Shown here: in pieces, positions 36,801 to 44,636 of the stretch | Layout: every line of letters starts with the position of its first letter | Position numbering within the stretch: the stretch's first letter is position 1 | Assembly: GCF_016786355.1 (NCBI RefSeq) | Contig: NZ_JADWYX010000019.1 | Coordinates: 463 to 64,462 of the forward strand | Reading direction: 5' to 3' | DNA length: 64,000 bases | DNA from: Frankia sp. AgB1.9 | Lineage (GTDB): Bacteria > Actinomycetota > Actinomycetes > Frankiales > Frankiaceae | The notes under the pieces: generated by a model | The model's database searches: none | What the model was told of the DNA's origin: nothing | Seen by the model: the letters and a program-made list of their open reading frames with translations, nothing else | Position numbers and translations under genes: made by a program

Positions 36801-37595
36801 CCGCGGCACGCCGGCCGCGTCGTCGATGGTGAAGCCGTCCGGGTCGGTCGGGGTGTGCCGGTCGAGGCCGGTGTCGACGGTGCCGATGCCGTCGGCCACC
36901 GCCGTGACGACCTTGAGGCCGACCCAGGCGCCGCTGTAACGCGACAGCCGGAACGCGTGCACCCCGAGATCGAGGATGTCCTGCTGGTCGCCGGGGACGA
37001 GCACCGGGACGCAGGCGTCCTCGAAGGTGTACTGGCTGTCGCAGGCGAGCGTCGAGGACTTGGCCGACGGGTCGTCGCCGCAGAACATCACGACGCCGCC
37101 GTTCGGGCCCGAGCCCATGGCGCCGGCGTGCTTCAGGACGTCGCCGCAGCGGTCCAGCCCGGGCGTCTTGCCGTACCAGGCGCCGACGACCCCGTCGAGG
37201 CTCTCGTCGGGCACCGCGTCGCCCGACTGGTCGGCCGCGCCGGCCGAGGACACGGACCGCAGCTCGCGGCCGGTGCCCATCTGGCTGCCCCAGACCGTGG
37301 CCGCGGCCAGCTCCTCGTTCAGCCCCGGGCGGTGCAGGACGCGGTGCTCGGCCAGGGCCGACCCCGCGCCGTCGAGGGTCATGTCGAACGTGCCCAGCGG
37401 CGAGCCGGGGTAGCCGGAGACCATCGTCGCGGTCCGCAGGCCGTCCCGGCCGTCGACCTCGGTGCGCACGAGCAGCAGCCGGACCAGCGTCTCGACGCCC
37501 GAGAGCAGCTCCCCCGCTGCCGGCGGGGCGCCGCCGTCCGCGGATACCGAGCCGTTCGCCGATGCGGGGCGGTTCGCGGACACAGGGCCGGTCAC
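33879..37595 (-). CDS. Fused indolepyruvate:ferredoxin oxidoreductase (2-oxoacid oxidoreductase)
   Basis: A 1238-aa single-chain enzyme oxidising an aryl- or branched 2-oxoacid to its acyl-CoA with reduction of ferredoxin. Parts in order: pyrimidine-binding alpha domain (MVSGYPGSPLGTFD), FCSGCPHN (481-488), thiamine diphosphate motif GDGTLSHSG (from 550), a [4Fe-4S] set Cys688/691/694/700 with Cys721/727/732 nearby, then the gamma domain with GVGGTG (788-793) and a C-terminal DUF6537-like region. GTG 37595 overlaps the amidohydrolase stop. Long fused forms occur in aerobic bacteria. Here it could turn a 2-oxoacid intermediate into a CoA ester. Confidence 0.92.
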   Translation of the reverse strand: MTGPVSANRPASANGSVSADGGAPPAAGELLSGVETLVRLLLVRTEVDGRDGLRTATMVSGYPGSPLGTFDMTLDGAGSALAEHRVLHRPGLNEELAAATVWGSQMGTGRELRSVSSAGAADQSGDAVPDESLDGVVGAWYGKTPGLDRCGDVLKHAGAMGSGPNGGVVMFCGDDPSAKSSTLACDSQYTFEDACVPVLVPGDQQDILDLGVHAFRLSRYSGAWVGLKVVTAVADGIGTVDTGLDRHTPTDPDGFTIDDAAGVPRPWRHLPGTSVGPHTAPAQEEQVLDLRLRAAAAYARHNGLDRVSGAAPGARLGIVCAGKTYFDVMQALGDLGLGAAELAALGVRILRLGMTYPLVAETVLEFARSVDELVVIEEKRPFVETQLRAVLHEAGDATRLAGKRDSAGRALVGTAGELDAAKVAAVLRRVLPELATVGAAVGASANGASVGGSTRRRSLPLLASPTLSLPVLDLPARPPGFCSGCPHNRSTVFPDGALVGGGVGCHGIMYFEARHQGMKSLPPTPMGAEGVPWIGLAPFVDEPHLIQNLGDGTLSHSGILAIRASVAAKANVTFKILYNAAVAMTGGQDVVGLMDVPAMTRMLEAEGVERVVVCAEEPKHYGRRARFAPGVKVLGRDRLDEVQAELRGVPGVTVVIYDQRCAAESRRLRKRGLLPEPPRRVVINEAVCEGCGDCSVKSNCLSVLPHQTELGEKRRVDDLSCNRDYTCLEGDCPSFVTITPRKPSRVRRSPRTQGAKPKAHPRPALPSGGLPEPVRPVVDGRFGIYFTGVGGTGVITAARILATAAKSAGLTVAGVDQTGLSQKAGAVVSHLQLSVAGQDGALGSPTVGAGGADLYLSGDILQAASAKHLATVRPGETVAVVDVTVVPTAAMLQRDLAAPDEVAMRAAISERVGAGRAAFLDAKRIAEQVFANQLLANIVLLGAAFQLGGLPLAPADLEQAMSRTGRAATDNRAAFVWGRWAVHDPAAVEAALAAVGGDTPTVTKPSIFDPSPDALVAAAGLLDGAGLPADLPADLSELLGRRAAQTVDYQDARRASRFLALVATAAGRDDAGHGWALTRAVAESWFKVLTYKDEYEVARLHLLADHAETAAELGIDGPYRVTYHLHPPTLRRLGLKHKLPAGRPYAVAFRGLRAARRLRGTPFDVFGLDPDRRTERAVVVEYERLLRTVLAAELPYADQVRAAESAMAIKGYGPIKEAAVERWRADVAGLLPAGSTAA

Positions 37596-38857
37596 GCGTA
37601 CACCGACGGGTTGACGTAGGCGAGCTCGCCGTTCTTGAAGACCGCGCGACGCCGGGCCGGGTCCTTGAGGATCGAGACGTCCTCGGTCGGGTGGCCGTCG
37701 ACGACGAGGAGGTCGGCCAGATAACCGGCGCGGACCTGTCCGGTCTCCAGGCCGGCCAGCGGGCCCAGCTCCCGGGTAGCGGAGTGGATCGCCTCGGCTG
37801 GAGTCATCCCGACCAGGTCGACGTAACGCTCCAGCTCGGCCGCGTACGTGCCGTGCCTCGTCCACTGGTGGCCGAAGTCGCCGCCGGCGGCGATCCGGAT
37901 GCCGGCCTCACGTAATCTCCGCAGCCCCTCGACCTGGGCCTTGAGCTCGTCCCGGTAGCCGGACAGCTCGATCTTCTCCTGCGTCATGCCCCACGGGTTG
38001 GCGTGGCCGTTGACCACCGCGTACAGGTAGTGCAGCCCGGGGCAGACCCAGACGTCGTCGCGGCGGGCCTCCAGCTCACGCACCGCCTCGTCGTCGAGGT
38101 AGCAGGCGTGGTGGATGAGGCGGACGCCGGTGCGGGCGGCCATCGCGACGCTGGCCGAGCCGCGGGCGTGCGTGGTGACGAACGCGCCGTACTTCGCCGC
38201 CTCGTCGACGGCCGCGGTGAGCATCTCGTCGTTCATGTAGACGTCGTCGGACGGGAACTCGGGCACGATGCCGTCGCCCGAGATGAACAGCTTGATCGCC
38301 CGCGCGCCGGCCTCGCACTGGCGCGCGACGATGTCCCGCAGCTCTTGGGCGTCGGCGGCGACCACGGACATCGGGGTGCCGTCGCTGATCGCGCCGGGCG
38401 AGGTGACCAGCAGGTTGCCCGGCACGATGCGCGGGCCGGGGATCAGGCCGCGCTCGATGGCGTCCCGGGCGGTCACGTCGTCGAGCGGCTGCAGGACGCT
38501 CGCGCTGATGATGAGCGTGTAGCCGCTCTCCAGGAAGGTGCGGACGACCGCGGCGACGTCGAGCGCGTGCGGGGCCGGCGCAGACGCGGCGACGCCGGCA
38601 TGGTCGAAGACGAAGTCCAGCGGCCAGCTGATGTGGGTGTGCGCGTCACCGAGCCCTGGCAGCACGGTCGCCCCGCCTACGTCGATCACCCGCACGTCGT
38701 CCGCGGTCCCGTCGACGGATGCCAGGTCCAGCCGGCCGGCCGTGACCCGCTCGATCCGGTCGCCGTCCAGCAGGATGTCGCCGTCGGCCGGGCGCTCGGC
38801 GGCGTCGCCCGTGCAGGCCAGCACTCGGGCGTTCCTGATCAGTGTGCGCCGTTGCAT
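37592..38857 (-). CDS. Amidohydrolase, imidazolonepropionase-like/prolidase-type
   Basis: A 421-aa metal-dependent hydrolase of the subgroup with an N-terminal beta-sandwich (LIRNARVLACTGDAAERPADG). The metal motif GDAHTHISW has His73 and His75, a Lys in ARAIKLFISGDG is the probable carbamylated bridge, then THARGSASV, RLIHHACYL and AAGGDFGHQW with the final metal Asp. The substrate is probably a cyclic amide or dipeptide-like compound. It overlaps the oxidoreductase by 4 nt, so both likely act on the same nitrogen-containing or acid intermediate. Confidence 0.87.
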   Translation of the reverse strand: MQRRTLIRNARVLACTGDAAERPADGDILLDGDRIERVTAGRLDLASVDGTADDVRVIDVGGATVLPGLGDAHTHISWPLDFVFDHAGVAASAPAPHALDVAAVVRTFLESGYTLIISASVLQPLDDVTARDAIERGLIPGPRIVPGNLLVTSPGAISDGTPMSVVAADAQELRDIVARQCEAGARAIKLFISGDGIVPEFPSDDVYMNDEMLTAAVDEAAKYGAFVTTHARGSASVAMAARTGVRLIHHACYLDDEAVRELEARRDDVWVCPGLHYLYAVVNGHANPWGMTQEKIELSGYRDELKAQVEGLRRLREAGIRIAAGGDFGHQWTRHGTYAAELERYVDLVGMTPAEAIHSATRELGPLAGLETGQVRAGYLADLLVVDGHPTEDVSILKDPARRRAVFKNGELAYVNPSVYA

Positions 38858-38926
38858 CCGAGCGCTCCTTCCCGAAGAAGCCGGGGCCGTCGATGGGCAG
38901 CCCGGCCGGCCGTGGCGATGGAGGGT

Positions 38927-40003
38927 CTAGACGATGACGGTGCGGATTCCCTCGGCCGCGTGGGTCAGCTCGACGCCCTCGTTCACGTCTTCCAGCTTGA
39001 TACGGCGGGACACCATCTGCCCGAGATCGAGCCGGCCGGCCTCGGCCAGCCGGATGAAGCGGGGGAAGTCGCGCAGGATCTGCGAGCCGCCGACCGGCGA
39101 GCCGACCAGCTTCTTGCCGGAGAACACCGCCGGGATCGCGGGCAGCGTGACGGAGGCGCCCATGGCCGGCATGCCGACCAGCGTCACCGTCCCCTCCATC
39201 CTCGCCATCGCGTAGGCCTGCGTCATCAGGTCGGGAAGGCCCACGACCTCGAAGCTGTAGTCGGCGCCCCGACCGCCCGTCAGCGCGCGGACCTGCTCGA
39301 CCGGGTCCGCCTCGTCGGGGTCGACGGCGTGCGTCGCGCCGACCCGCAGCGCGGCCTCCCGGCGCGAGGTGGCCGGGTCGATGGCGATGATGACGGCCGC
39401 GCCGGCGATCCGGGCGCCCTGGATGACCGACTGGCCGACACCGCCGCACCCGATCACGGCCACCGTGGAACCGGGGCTGACCTGGGCCGTGTTCAGCGCC
39501 GCGCCGACGCCCGTCGTGACACCGCAGCCGAGCAGGGCCAGCTGCTCGTCGGGCAGGTCGGTCTGGACGGCGACGACGCTCGCCTCGTCCACGACCATCG
39601 CCTCGGCGAACGAGCCGCAGCCGCAGACCGCGCGGGCGGTGCGCCCGTCGTCCAGCGCGAACCGGGCAGCGGTCTGGACGAGCGGCCCGCGCTCGCAGTG
39701 GTTCGACATGCCGTTGACGCACCACCAGCAGGAGCCGCAGGCCGGCGACACCGAGGCGAGCACCCGGTCGCCTGGCCGGACCCGCCGGACCTCGGCGCCA
39801 ACCTGCTCGACGAGGCCGGTGGCCTCGTGGCCGGGCACGATCGGCAGCTGCAGCGCCGAGCGGCCCTCGATGACGTTCAGGTCGGTGTGGCAGATCCCGC
39901 TCGCCGCGATCCGGACCAGCACGTCGCGCGGCCCGACCGTGGGGATCGGGAGATCCTCAAGCACGAGCGGCTTACCGGCCTCGTAGGCGACGGCGACCCT
40001 CAT
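38927..40003 (-). CDS. Zinc-dependent alcohol dehydrogenase (MDR family)
   Basis: A 358-aa medium-chain alcohol dehydrogenase. Catalytic zinc ligands are Cys38 (GICHTD) and His59/Glu60 (GHEATG), the structural zinc is held by Cys89/92/95/103 and the cofactor loop is GCGGVG. The pattern matches class III-like or mycothiol-type alcohol dehydrogenases and the aryl- and acyl-alcohol NAD-dependent group. It leads the minus-strand operon that continues with the amidohydrolase and the 2-oxoacid oxidoreductase, and an operator-like site lies about 180 nt upstream. Confidence 0.92.
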   Translation of the reverse strand: MRVAVAYEAGKPLVLEDLPIPTVGPRDVLVRIAASGICHTDLNVIEGRSALQLPIVPGHEATGLVEQVGAEVRRVRPGDRVLASVSPACGSCWWCVNGMSNHCERGPLVQTAARFALDDGRTARAVCGCGSFAEAMVVDEASVVAVQTDLPDEQLALLGCGVTTGVGAALNTAQVSPGSTVAVIGCGGVGQSVIQGARIAGAAVIIAIDPATSRREAALRVGATHAVDPDEADPVEQVRALTGGRGADYSFEVVGLPDLMTQAYAMARMEGTVTLVGMPAMGASVTLPAIPAVFSGKKLVGSPVGGSQILRDFPRFIRLAEAGRLDLGQMVSRRIKLEDVNEGVELTHAAEGIRTVIV

Positions 40004-40178
40004 CGACGACCTCTCCCGTCTTCGTTGCCAGGCGCATTCGTTGCCGACGCGCAGCCCTGCCGCGTCAGCTGCCCCGCTGCGTCCGGGGCGCCCGCGAGCC
40101 GGGCCGCGGGGCGGCGGGCGCGAGCGTGACGCCGGGCACGGCCGGCTGGTGGCTGGATCGGATCGCCCGACAGTAGCT

Positions 40179-40193
40179 CAGTAACCGCTCACT
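40179..40193. promoter_or_regulatory. Operator-like site, divergent region, left
   Basis: CAGTAACCGCTCACT is one of the closest matches to AGTrnnCGyTCACT. It probably controls the alcohol dehydrogenase operon on the minus strand. Confidence 0.55.
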
Positions 40194-40310
40194 CCACAAG
40201 CGAGCCTAACCGCGTCCAGCCTCGGCCGCGAGGTGTCCGCGCGCGCACCGCCGAGACGGACCATGAGACCACGATCGCGGGCTCAGCGCGGGCGCATCGG
40301 ACCAGGTAAG

Positions 40311-40329
40311 TATGTGAGCGCTCTGTTAG
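40311..40329. promoter_or_regulatory. Operator-like site, divergent region, right
   Basis: TATGTGAGCGCTCTGTTAG includes the 9-of-10 palindrome TGAGCGCTCT, close to the site at 28311. It lies 74 nt before the SDR start. Confidence 0.5.
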
Positions 40330-40402
40330 TATCGGCTCGCCGGCAGCTGCTGGCGAGCCCGGCTGGTGCCGGCCGGTCCGACGAGTCGATCGCGAGGTCC
40401 AC

Positions 40403-41218
40403 GTGGGTTCGCTGGACGGCCGCGTCGCGATCGTCACCGGTGCGAGCCGGGGCATCGGTGCGCACATCGCCGAGCGGCTCGCCGAGCAGGGGGCGGCGGT
40501 CGCGCTCGTTGCCCGCACCCTCGACGCCGGCTCGGCACCGCTTCCCGGCTCGATCTCCGAGCTGGCCGGGCGGATCACCGCGAACGGCGGCCGGGCGGCG
40601 GCCATCCAGGCCGACCTGACGTCGCCCACCGACGTCGAGACGATCGTGGCCCGCGCGCAGGACGCGCTCGGCCCGGTCGACATCCTGGTGAACAACGCCG
40701 GCGTCAACTTCTACGGGCCGGCGCTCGACGTGACGCCCAGGCGTTACGAGCTGATGTTCCGAATGATGGTGCACACGCCGTTCCGGCTCTGCCAGCTGGC
40801 CGTTCCCGGGATGGTCGAGCGCGGCCGGGGCTGGATCGTGAACATCACCTCCAAGCAGGCCCGCCACCCGCTCGGCCCGCCCTACCCGGACTGGGCCCGC
40901 GACGGCTGCGTGCCCTACGGCATGTGCAAGAGCGCGCTGGACCGGCTGACGACCGGCCTCGCCGCCGAGCTGGAGGGCACCGGCGTCAGCGTCAACGCGC
41001 TCGGCACGTCCGGACTCGTGCTGACGCCCGGCGTCGCCGTCGTCGCGCCGCACAACGCGGGCAACGCGCCGGTCGAGCCGGACGACGCCATGGCCGAGGC
41101 CACGCTGCGCCTCGTGAGCACGCCGGCGGGAGCCGTCACCGGCCGGATCGTCTACAGCATGGATCTCCTCGGCCGCCCCTTCCCGGACGGTCCGTGGGCT
41201 TTGTCCGCTACGTTCTAG
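40403..41218 (+). CDS. SDR family oxidoreductase
   Basis: A 271-aa SDR from GTG 40403. The cofactor loop TGASRGIG, NNAGVNFYGP, NITSKQARHP with the catalytic Ser, and YGMCK with Tyr/Lys are all visible. Insertion of about 10 residues before the Tyr (LGPPYPDWARDGCVP) and the absence of a clear C-terminal VDGG motif (TGRIVYSMDLLG instead) are unusual. It lies 47 nt before the ferredoxin gene. The pair may share redox with the P450s that flank it. Confidence 0.85.
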   Translation: MGSLDGRVAIVTGASRGIGAHIAERLAEQGAAVALVARTLDAGSAPLPGSISELAGRITANGGRAAAIQADLTSPTDVETIVARAQDALGPVDILVNNAGVNFYGPALDVTPRRYELMFRMMVHTPFRLCQLAVPGMVERGRGWIVNITSKQARHPLGPPYPDWARDGCVPYGMCKSALDRLTTGLAAELEGTGVSVNALGTSGLVLTPGVAVVAPHNAGNAPVEPDDAMAEATLRLVSTPAGAVTGRIVYSMDLLGRPFPDGPWALSATF

Positions 41219-41265
41219 CCTGCCCGGCCGCGTGGACGCGGCCCGATCGAAGGGATGGGGGCGCC

Positions 41266-41454
41266 ATGAAGGCCGAGGTCGACGCCGCCAAGTGCCAGGG
41301 ACACGCACGCTGCTGGGAGATCTGCCCCGAGGTGTTCGGGCTCGATGAGGAGGGCTTCGGGTCCGTCGTGGATCCCGAGGTGCCGGTCGAGCTGGAGGCC
41401 AAGGCCCGCGAGGCCGCCGACAACTGCCCCGAACGCGCGATCGTCCTGGCCTAG
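41266..41454 (+). CDS. [3Fe-4S]-type ferredoxin, P450 redox partner
   Basis: A 62-aa ferredoxin, complete. Cys10, Cys16, Cys20 and Cys54 ligate the cluster, and His13 stands where a [4Fe-4S] ferredoxin would have its second Cys (KCQGHARCWEICPE...NCPERAI). That arrangement is typical of actinobacterial ferredoxins that donate electrons to P450s. P450 genes lie at 42211-43425 and 45936-47171. No ferredoxin reductase gene is present in the window. A purine-rich AAGGGATGGGGG lies upstream of the ATG. Confidence 0.92.
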   Translation: MKAEVDAAKCQGHARCWEICPEVFGLDEEGFGSVVDPEVPVELEAKAREAADNCPERAIVLA

Positions 41455-41527
41455 GTCACGGCGGGGCGCTCGGCGCCCCGCCGCCAGGAGCCCCCGCGGC
41501 GCTCGCGGCTACTCGCTGCCGCCGCTG

Positions 41528-42103
41528 TTACTCGCTGTCGCTGTCGCGGGGGCTGGTGAGCTCGACCAGGGTGCGCAGGAACTGGTCCTGGCCGACGCCG
41601 TTGAACGGGTGGCCCTGCATCGTCGAGAACAGGTGGTAGCCGCCGAGCGCGGCGACCGCGATCGCGTCGACGACGTCCTGGCCGCGCGGGTCGGCGAGGA
41701 CCGGGCGCGCCAGCGCCGTCCAGATCGCCGTGCGCAGCTCCGGCACCCTGTCCCCCTCGTTGAGCATGAGGCGGAACAGCCGGTCGAAGCGGCGCACGTC
41801 GTGCAGCAGCTGTTCGTAGGTGCGCAGCCGGTGCTCGGCCGGGTCGCCCGACGCCGGCAGCCCGGCCCTGGCCTGCGCCATCTCGTCGCGCAGCCGGCTG
41901 ACCTCCCGGTCGACGGCCGCCGTGAGCAGCGCCTCCTTCGACGGGAAGTGCCGGTAGAGGCTGCCGGTGCCGACGGCGAGGCCGACCCGGCGCTCGACCT
42001 CGCTGATCGTGGCGCCGCTGAAGCCGGACTCGGCGAAGACGTCCATCGCCGCTTCGAGAATGCGGTCCCGGGTCGTTGCGCGCGCGCCCTGCCGTGTGGT
42101 CAC
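41528..42103 (-). CDS. TetR family transcriptional regulator
   Basis: A 191-aa TetR repressor. The N-terminal helix-turn-helix is plain (TRDRILEAAMDVFAESGF, then ATISEVERRVGLAVGTGSLYRHFPSKEALL, positions about 10-62). The C-terminal half is the variable ligand-binding domain. It is the only transcription factor in the window, and therefore the first candidate to bind one of the two repeated palindromes (AGTrnnCGyTCACT or GCAAG-N6-CTTGC); the link is inference. TetR proteins often sense the CoA ester made by the genes they control. GTG 42103 has no strong ribosome site. Confidence 0.92.
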   Translation of the reverse strand: MTTRQGARATTRDRILEAAMDVFAESGFSGATISEVERRVGLAVGTGSLYRHFPSKEALLTAAVDREVSRLRDEMAQARAGLPASGDPAEHRLRTYEQLLHDVRRFDRLFRLMLNEGDRVPELRTAIWTALARPVLADPRGQDVVDAIAVAALGGYHLFSTMQGHPFNGVGQDQFLRTLVELTSPRDSDSE

Positions 42104-42160
42104 CCAGCCAGCGTAAGCAGCATGGCCCTCGGCCCCCTCGGGGATGCGCCGCCGGCCGGC

Positions 42161-42220
42161 TCGGCCGCCATCAGACAGGCTCGGCTGTCATCAGACGGGC
42201 TCGGCTGTCATCAGACGGGC
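42161..42220. repeat. 20-bp tandem repeat, three units
   Basis: Units at 42161-42180, 42181-42200 and 42201-42220. The last two are identical: TCGGCTGTCATCAGACGGGC. The third unit supplies the stop codon and last residues of the P450 gene, so the array grew at its 3' end. Confidence 0.82.
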
Positions 42221-43425
42221 TCGAAGGCAAGCGGAACCGACGCCGGGCCGCGCGCCTGGAGGCTGAAGTAGGTCACCTCGGCGCCGGGGGGAATGTGGAA
42301 CGGCCCGAGCCGTTCGAGCAGCCGGCGGACCGCGACCCTGATCTGCAGCCGGGCCAGGTTCGAGCCGACGCAGCGGTGCGGGCCGGCGCCGAACGTCAGG
42401 TGGCGGTTGCGCGGCCGGTTCAGGACGACCTCGTCGGGCCGCTCGAACACGTTCGGATCACGGTTGGCCGCGCCGAAGAACAGCCCCACCTTCTCGCCCT
42501 TCCTGACCAGGCGGCCGGCGATCTCGACGTCGCTCGTCGCCGTGCGGAACATCAGCGGCAGCGGGGTCTCCAGCCGGATGCACTCCTCGACCAGCGCCGG
42601 GACGAGGGAGAGGTCGGCCCGGACCGCCGCCTGCAGGTCCGGCTGCTCGGCGAGAATGCGCATCGTCGCGCCGATGGCGCTCGCGGACGTGCCGATCCCG
42701 CCCTGGATGAGCAGTTGCAGGCCGGAGAGGAACTCGTGGTCGACGAACGGCTCGTCCGACCCCTCGTCCTGGCCGCCCCGGAAGCCGTCGTTCAGCCGCT
42801 GGACGGCGGTCACGACGTCGTCGCGGGTCGGCTCGGTGCCGCGGCTCGCGAACAGGCCGGCGGCCCACTGGCGTAGGACGCCGGCGCCGGCCGCGGTCCG
42901 GTAGGGGTCCGACTCGAAGCTGATGGCGCGGGCGGCGGGCTCGGCGATCCGGAAGTCCTCGTCGGTGGTCTGGAACAGCAGACGGAACATCACTGTGCCC
43001 GGGAACGGGCGGGCGAAGTCGACCGCCAGGTCGCAGGTCCCGGCTTCGGCGAAGCCGTCGATCAGCTCGTCGGCGACCCCGCGGATCCGGTCCTCCAGGT
43101 CGGCGAGCGCCTTCACCGTCAGGTGTGGGTTGACCTGGCGGCGGTAGGCCCGCTGGCGCGGCGGGTCCAGCTCGATCGGCACCAGCTGGGGCATCAGGTC
43201 GAACCCCGGCCTGGTGATCGACACACCCTGCGTCGAGGTGAACGACTCCCAGTCCTGGGCGATGCGCAGCACCAGGCCCAACGAGGTCGCGGCCCAGTAG
43301 CCGCCGCTGCTGCTGACCCAGGTCAGCGGGCCGACGCTGGCCAGCTCGCGCACCGCGTCCCAGTAACGCGGGCCGGCGACCTCGGGTGCGAGGTGATCGA
43401 ACGTGGACGTCTGGACCGTCGCCAT
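42211..43425 (-). CDS. Cytochrome P450
   Basis: A 404-aa P450. The I-helix reads QGGIGTSAS (GGIGTS at 242-247) with the conserved Thr kept but the acid before it absent, the ExxR pair is Glu281/Arg284, and the heme loop is TFGAGPHRCVGSNLARLQ with Cys352. It shares exact motif positions with the P450 at 45936-47171, so the two are paralogues. ATG 43425 has GGAGGG just upstream. A GCAAG-N6-CTTGC operator-like palindrome lies 22 nt further up. Ferredoxin 41266-41454 is the likely electron donor. Confidence 0.93.
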   Translation of the reverse strand: MATVQTSTFDHLAPEVAGPRYWDAVRELASVGPLTWVSSSGGYWAATSLGLVLRIAQDWESFTSTQGVSITRPGFDLMPQLVPIELDPPRQRAYRRQVNPHLTVKALADLEDRIRGVADELIDGFAEAGTCDLAVDFARPFPGTVMFRLLFQTTDEDFRIAEPAARAISFESDPYRTAAGAGVLRQWAAGLFASRGTEPTRDDVVTAVQRLNDGFRGGQDEGSDEPFVDHEFLSGLQLLIQGGIGTSASAIGATMRILAEQPDLQAAVRADLSLVPALVEECIRLETPLPLMFRTATSDVEIAGRLVRKGEKVGLFFGAANRDPNVFERPDEVVLNRPRNRHLTFGAGPHRCVGSNLARLQIRVAVRRLLERLGPFHIPPGAEVTYFSLQARGPASVPLAFEPV

Positions 43426-43446
43426 CTGACCCTCCCGCCAAGCGAA

Positions 43447-43462
43447 GCAAGGATAGCCTTGC
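43447..43462. promoter_or_regulatory. GCAAG-N6-CTTGC palindrome between P450 and VOC gene
   Basis: GCAAGG-ATAG-CCTTGC: exact 6-bp arms. It lies between the divergent P450 (start 43425) and VOC gene (start 43553). Same core as 44546-44561 and 54911-54934. Confidence 0.65.
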
Positions 43463-43552
43463 ATTCAACGTGAGGAAGGTAACGCCGGTCGTTCTCGATG
43501 GTCAACAACAGCGTGGCCAACCTCGGGCTCGCACCGGCAGAGCGGAGCTTTC

Positions 43553-43996
43553 ATGGACGCGGTGCCCTTTCACATCGGCGTGACCACCGACGATCTCGGC
43601 GCCTCCATGCGCGAGCTGGCCACCGCGCTGGGTCTGACCTGGACGACGCCCACGACGGGCGAGGGCCTGTTCCACACCGTCGACGGCGTCCCGAACCCCA
43701 GGCCGCGCTCCTGCGTCAGCCGCGAGGGCCCGATCCACCTCGACCTGATCGAGGGCCGAGCCGGAACGATCTGGGCGACCGCCGGCCCCCGGGTCCACCA
43801 TTTCGCCTACTGGACCGACGACCTGGCGGCCGACATCACCCGGCTGGCCGCGGAGGGCTGGCGCCTGGAGATGACGAAACCGGACGCCGACGGCCGGCCC
43901 ACCCTGTTCGCCTACCTCGTCCGCGCCGACGGCTTCCGCCTGGAGCTCATCGACGCCGCCGGGCGCGCCGACTACGCCGCCCGCCTGCGTGAGTGA
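43553..43996 (+). CDS. VOC (glyoxalase/bleomycin-resistance superfamily) protein
   Basis: A 147-aa vicinal-oxygen-chelate protein built from two beta-alpha-beta-beta-beta modules. The first module has FHIGVTTDDLGASMRELATALGL and the second VHHFAYWTDDLAADITRLAAEGW, with metal-binding His and Glu candidates (H in FHIGV, H in VHHFAY, E in RLELIDAAG). Possible roles include glyoxalase, epimerase (methylmalonyl-CoA type) or ring-cleavage. It is divergent from the P450 and shares its promoter palindrome, so it probably belongs to the same step. Confidence 0.82.
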   Translation: MDAVPFHIGVTTDDLGASMRELATALGLTWTTPTTGEGLFHTVDGVPNPRPRSCVSREGPIHLDLIEGRAGTIWATAGPRVHHFAYWTDDLAADITRLAAEGWRLEMTKPDADGRPTLFAYLVRADGFRLELIDAAGRADYAARLRE

Positions 43997-44041
43997 CTCC
44001 CGCTCCCCAGCCTCCGGGGCATGATCGCCGCGGCGGCGGGG

Positions 44042-44482
44042 TCAGTCGAGCTGGTAGGCCTTCGGGTGGCCGTCGTGGATCTCGATCCATTCGGCACCCT
44101 CGGGACCGGCGACCCAGGTGTACTTCTGATTCGGGCTGAAGACGCCCTGCCCGGCCCTGGTCACCCGCCGGCCGTAGCGCAGCTCGCCGGCGAGCAGGTA
44201 GGTCAGCTGGTTCGTGCCGTGCCGGTGCGGCCGGACCAGGGCACCCGGGCCGACCCGCGACCGGACGACGGTCATCGTCGGCGAGTACAGGATCGTCGTC
44301 GACACCAGGTCACGGCCCACGGAGTCGAGGAACTCGTCGCGCTGGTCCTCGGGTAACAGGTGCGCGACCTCCTCGTTACTCCTGTAGGGCAGCGTGTTGG
44401 AGTCGAAGAAGAACATCTTTGCCCCGTCGCCCGGCACTCCCTCGTTCGAGTGCCCGGCCTGGGGCTCCGGCGTACCGGTCAT
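44042..44482 (-). CDS. Cupin-domain protein
   Basis: A 146-aa single-cupin protein. The metal-binding stretch VRPHRHGTNQLTYLLAGELRYG with His-x-His and Gln, followed by GVFSPNQKYTWVAGPEGAEWIEI, is the cupin core. Function may be dioxygenase, isomerase or a sensor-type domain; none can be chosen. GGGAGG lies six nt before ATG 44482. A GCAAG-N6-CTTGC site lies 64 nt upstream, and a CoA-transferase gene diverges from it. Confidence 0.82.
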   Translation of the reverse strand: MTGTPEPQAGHSNEGVPGDGAKMFFFDSNTLPYRSNEEVAHLLPEDQRDEFLDSVGRDLVSTTILYSPTMTVVRSRVGPGALVRPHRHGTNQLTYLLAGELRYGRRVTRAGQGVFSPNQKYTWVAGPEGAEWIEIHDGHPKAYQLD

Positions 44483-44545
44483 GGCGACCTCCCGCGCGTC
44501 GGGCGGCTCCCGGCAACCATGGCGGTCCGGGCCGCGCCCACGAAA

Positions 44546-44561
44546 GCAAGAAAAGTCTTGC
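44546..44561. promoter_or_regulatory. GCAAG-N6-CTTGC palindrome before the cupin gene
   Basis: GCAAG-aaaagt-CTTGC, same arms and spacing as the sites at 43447 and 54911. It lies between the cupin and CoA-transferase genes. Confidence 0.55.
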
Positions 44562-44612
44562 CACCCGCCGACCCGACGGGCAACCGAACCGACGATCCCG
44601 GCGCGTCGGAGT

Positions 44613-44630
44613 AAGTGAACGTACACTCCT
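44613..44630. promoter_or_regulatory. Operator-like site directly before the CoA-transferase
   Basis: On the minus strand it reads GGAGTGTACGTTCACTTA, one base different from the site at 18321-18338. It ends 6 nt before the GTG start at 44637 and contains TACACT as a -10 candidate. Confidence 0.65.
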
Positions 44631-44636
44631 CTACCT

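Larger units (their letters stand above)
40004..40402. other. Divergent intergenic region, 399 nt
   Basis: It separates the alcohol dehydrogenase from the SDR and holds two sites of the shared promoter motif (40179-40193 and 40315-40329). No coding frame with a start and family similarity is seen on either strand. The rest is featureless GC-rich DNA. Confidence 0.6.

Noticed and set aside
44021..44040. A lone ATGATCGCCG string after the VOC gene, like one arm of the palindromic elements
   Set aside because: No matching second arm within 100 nt; may be a decayed half or chance.
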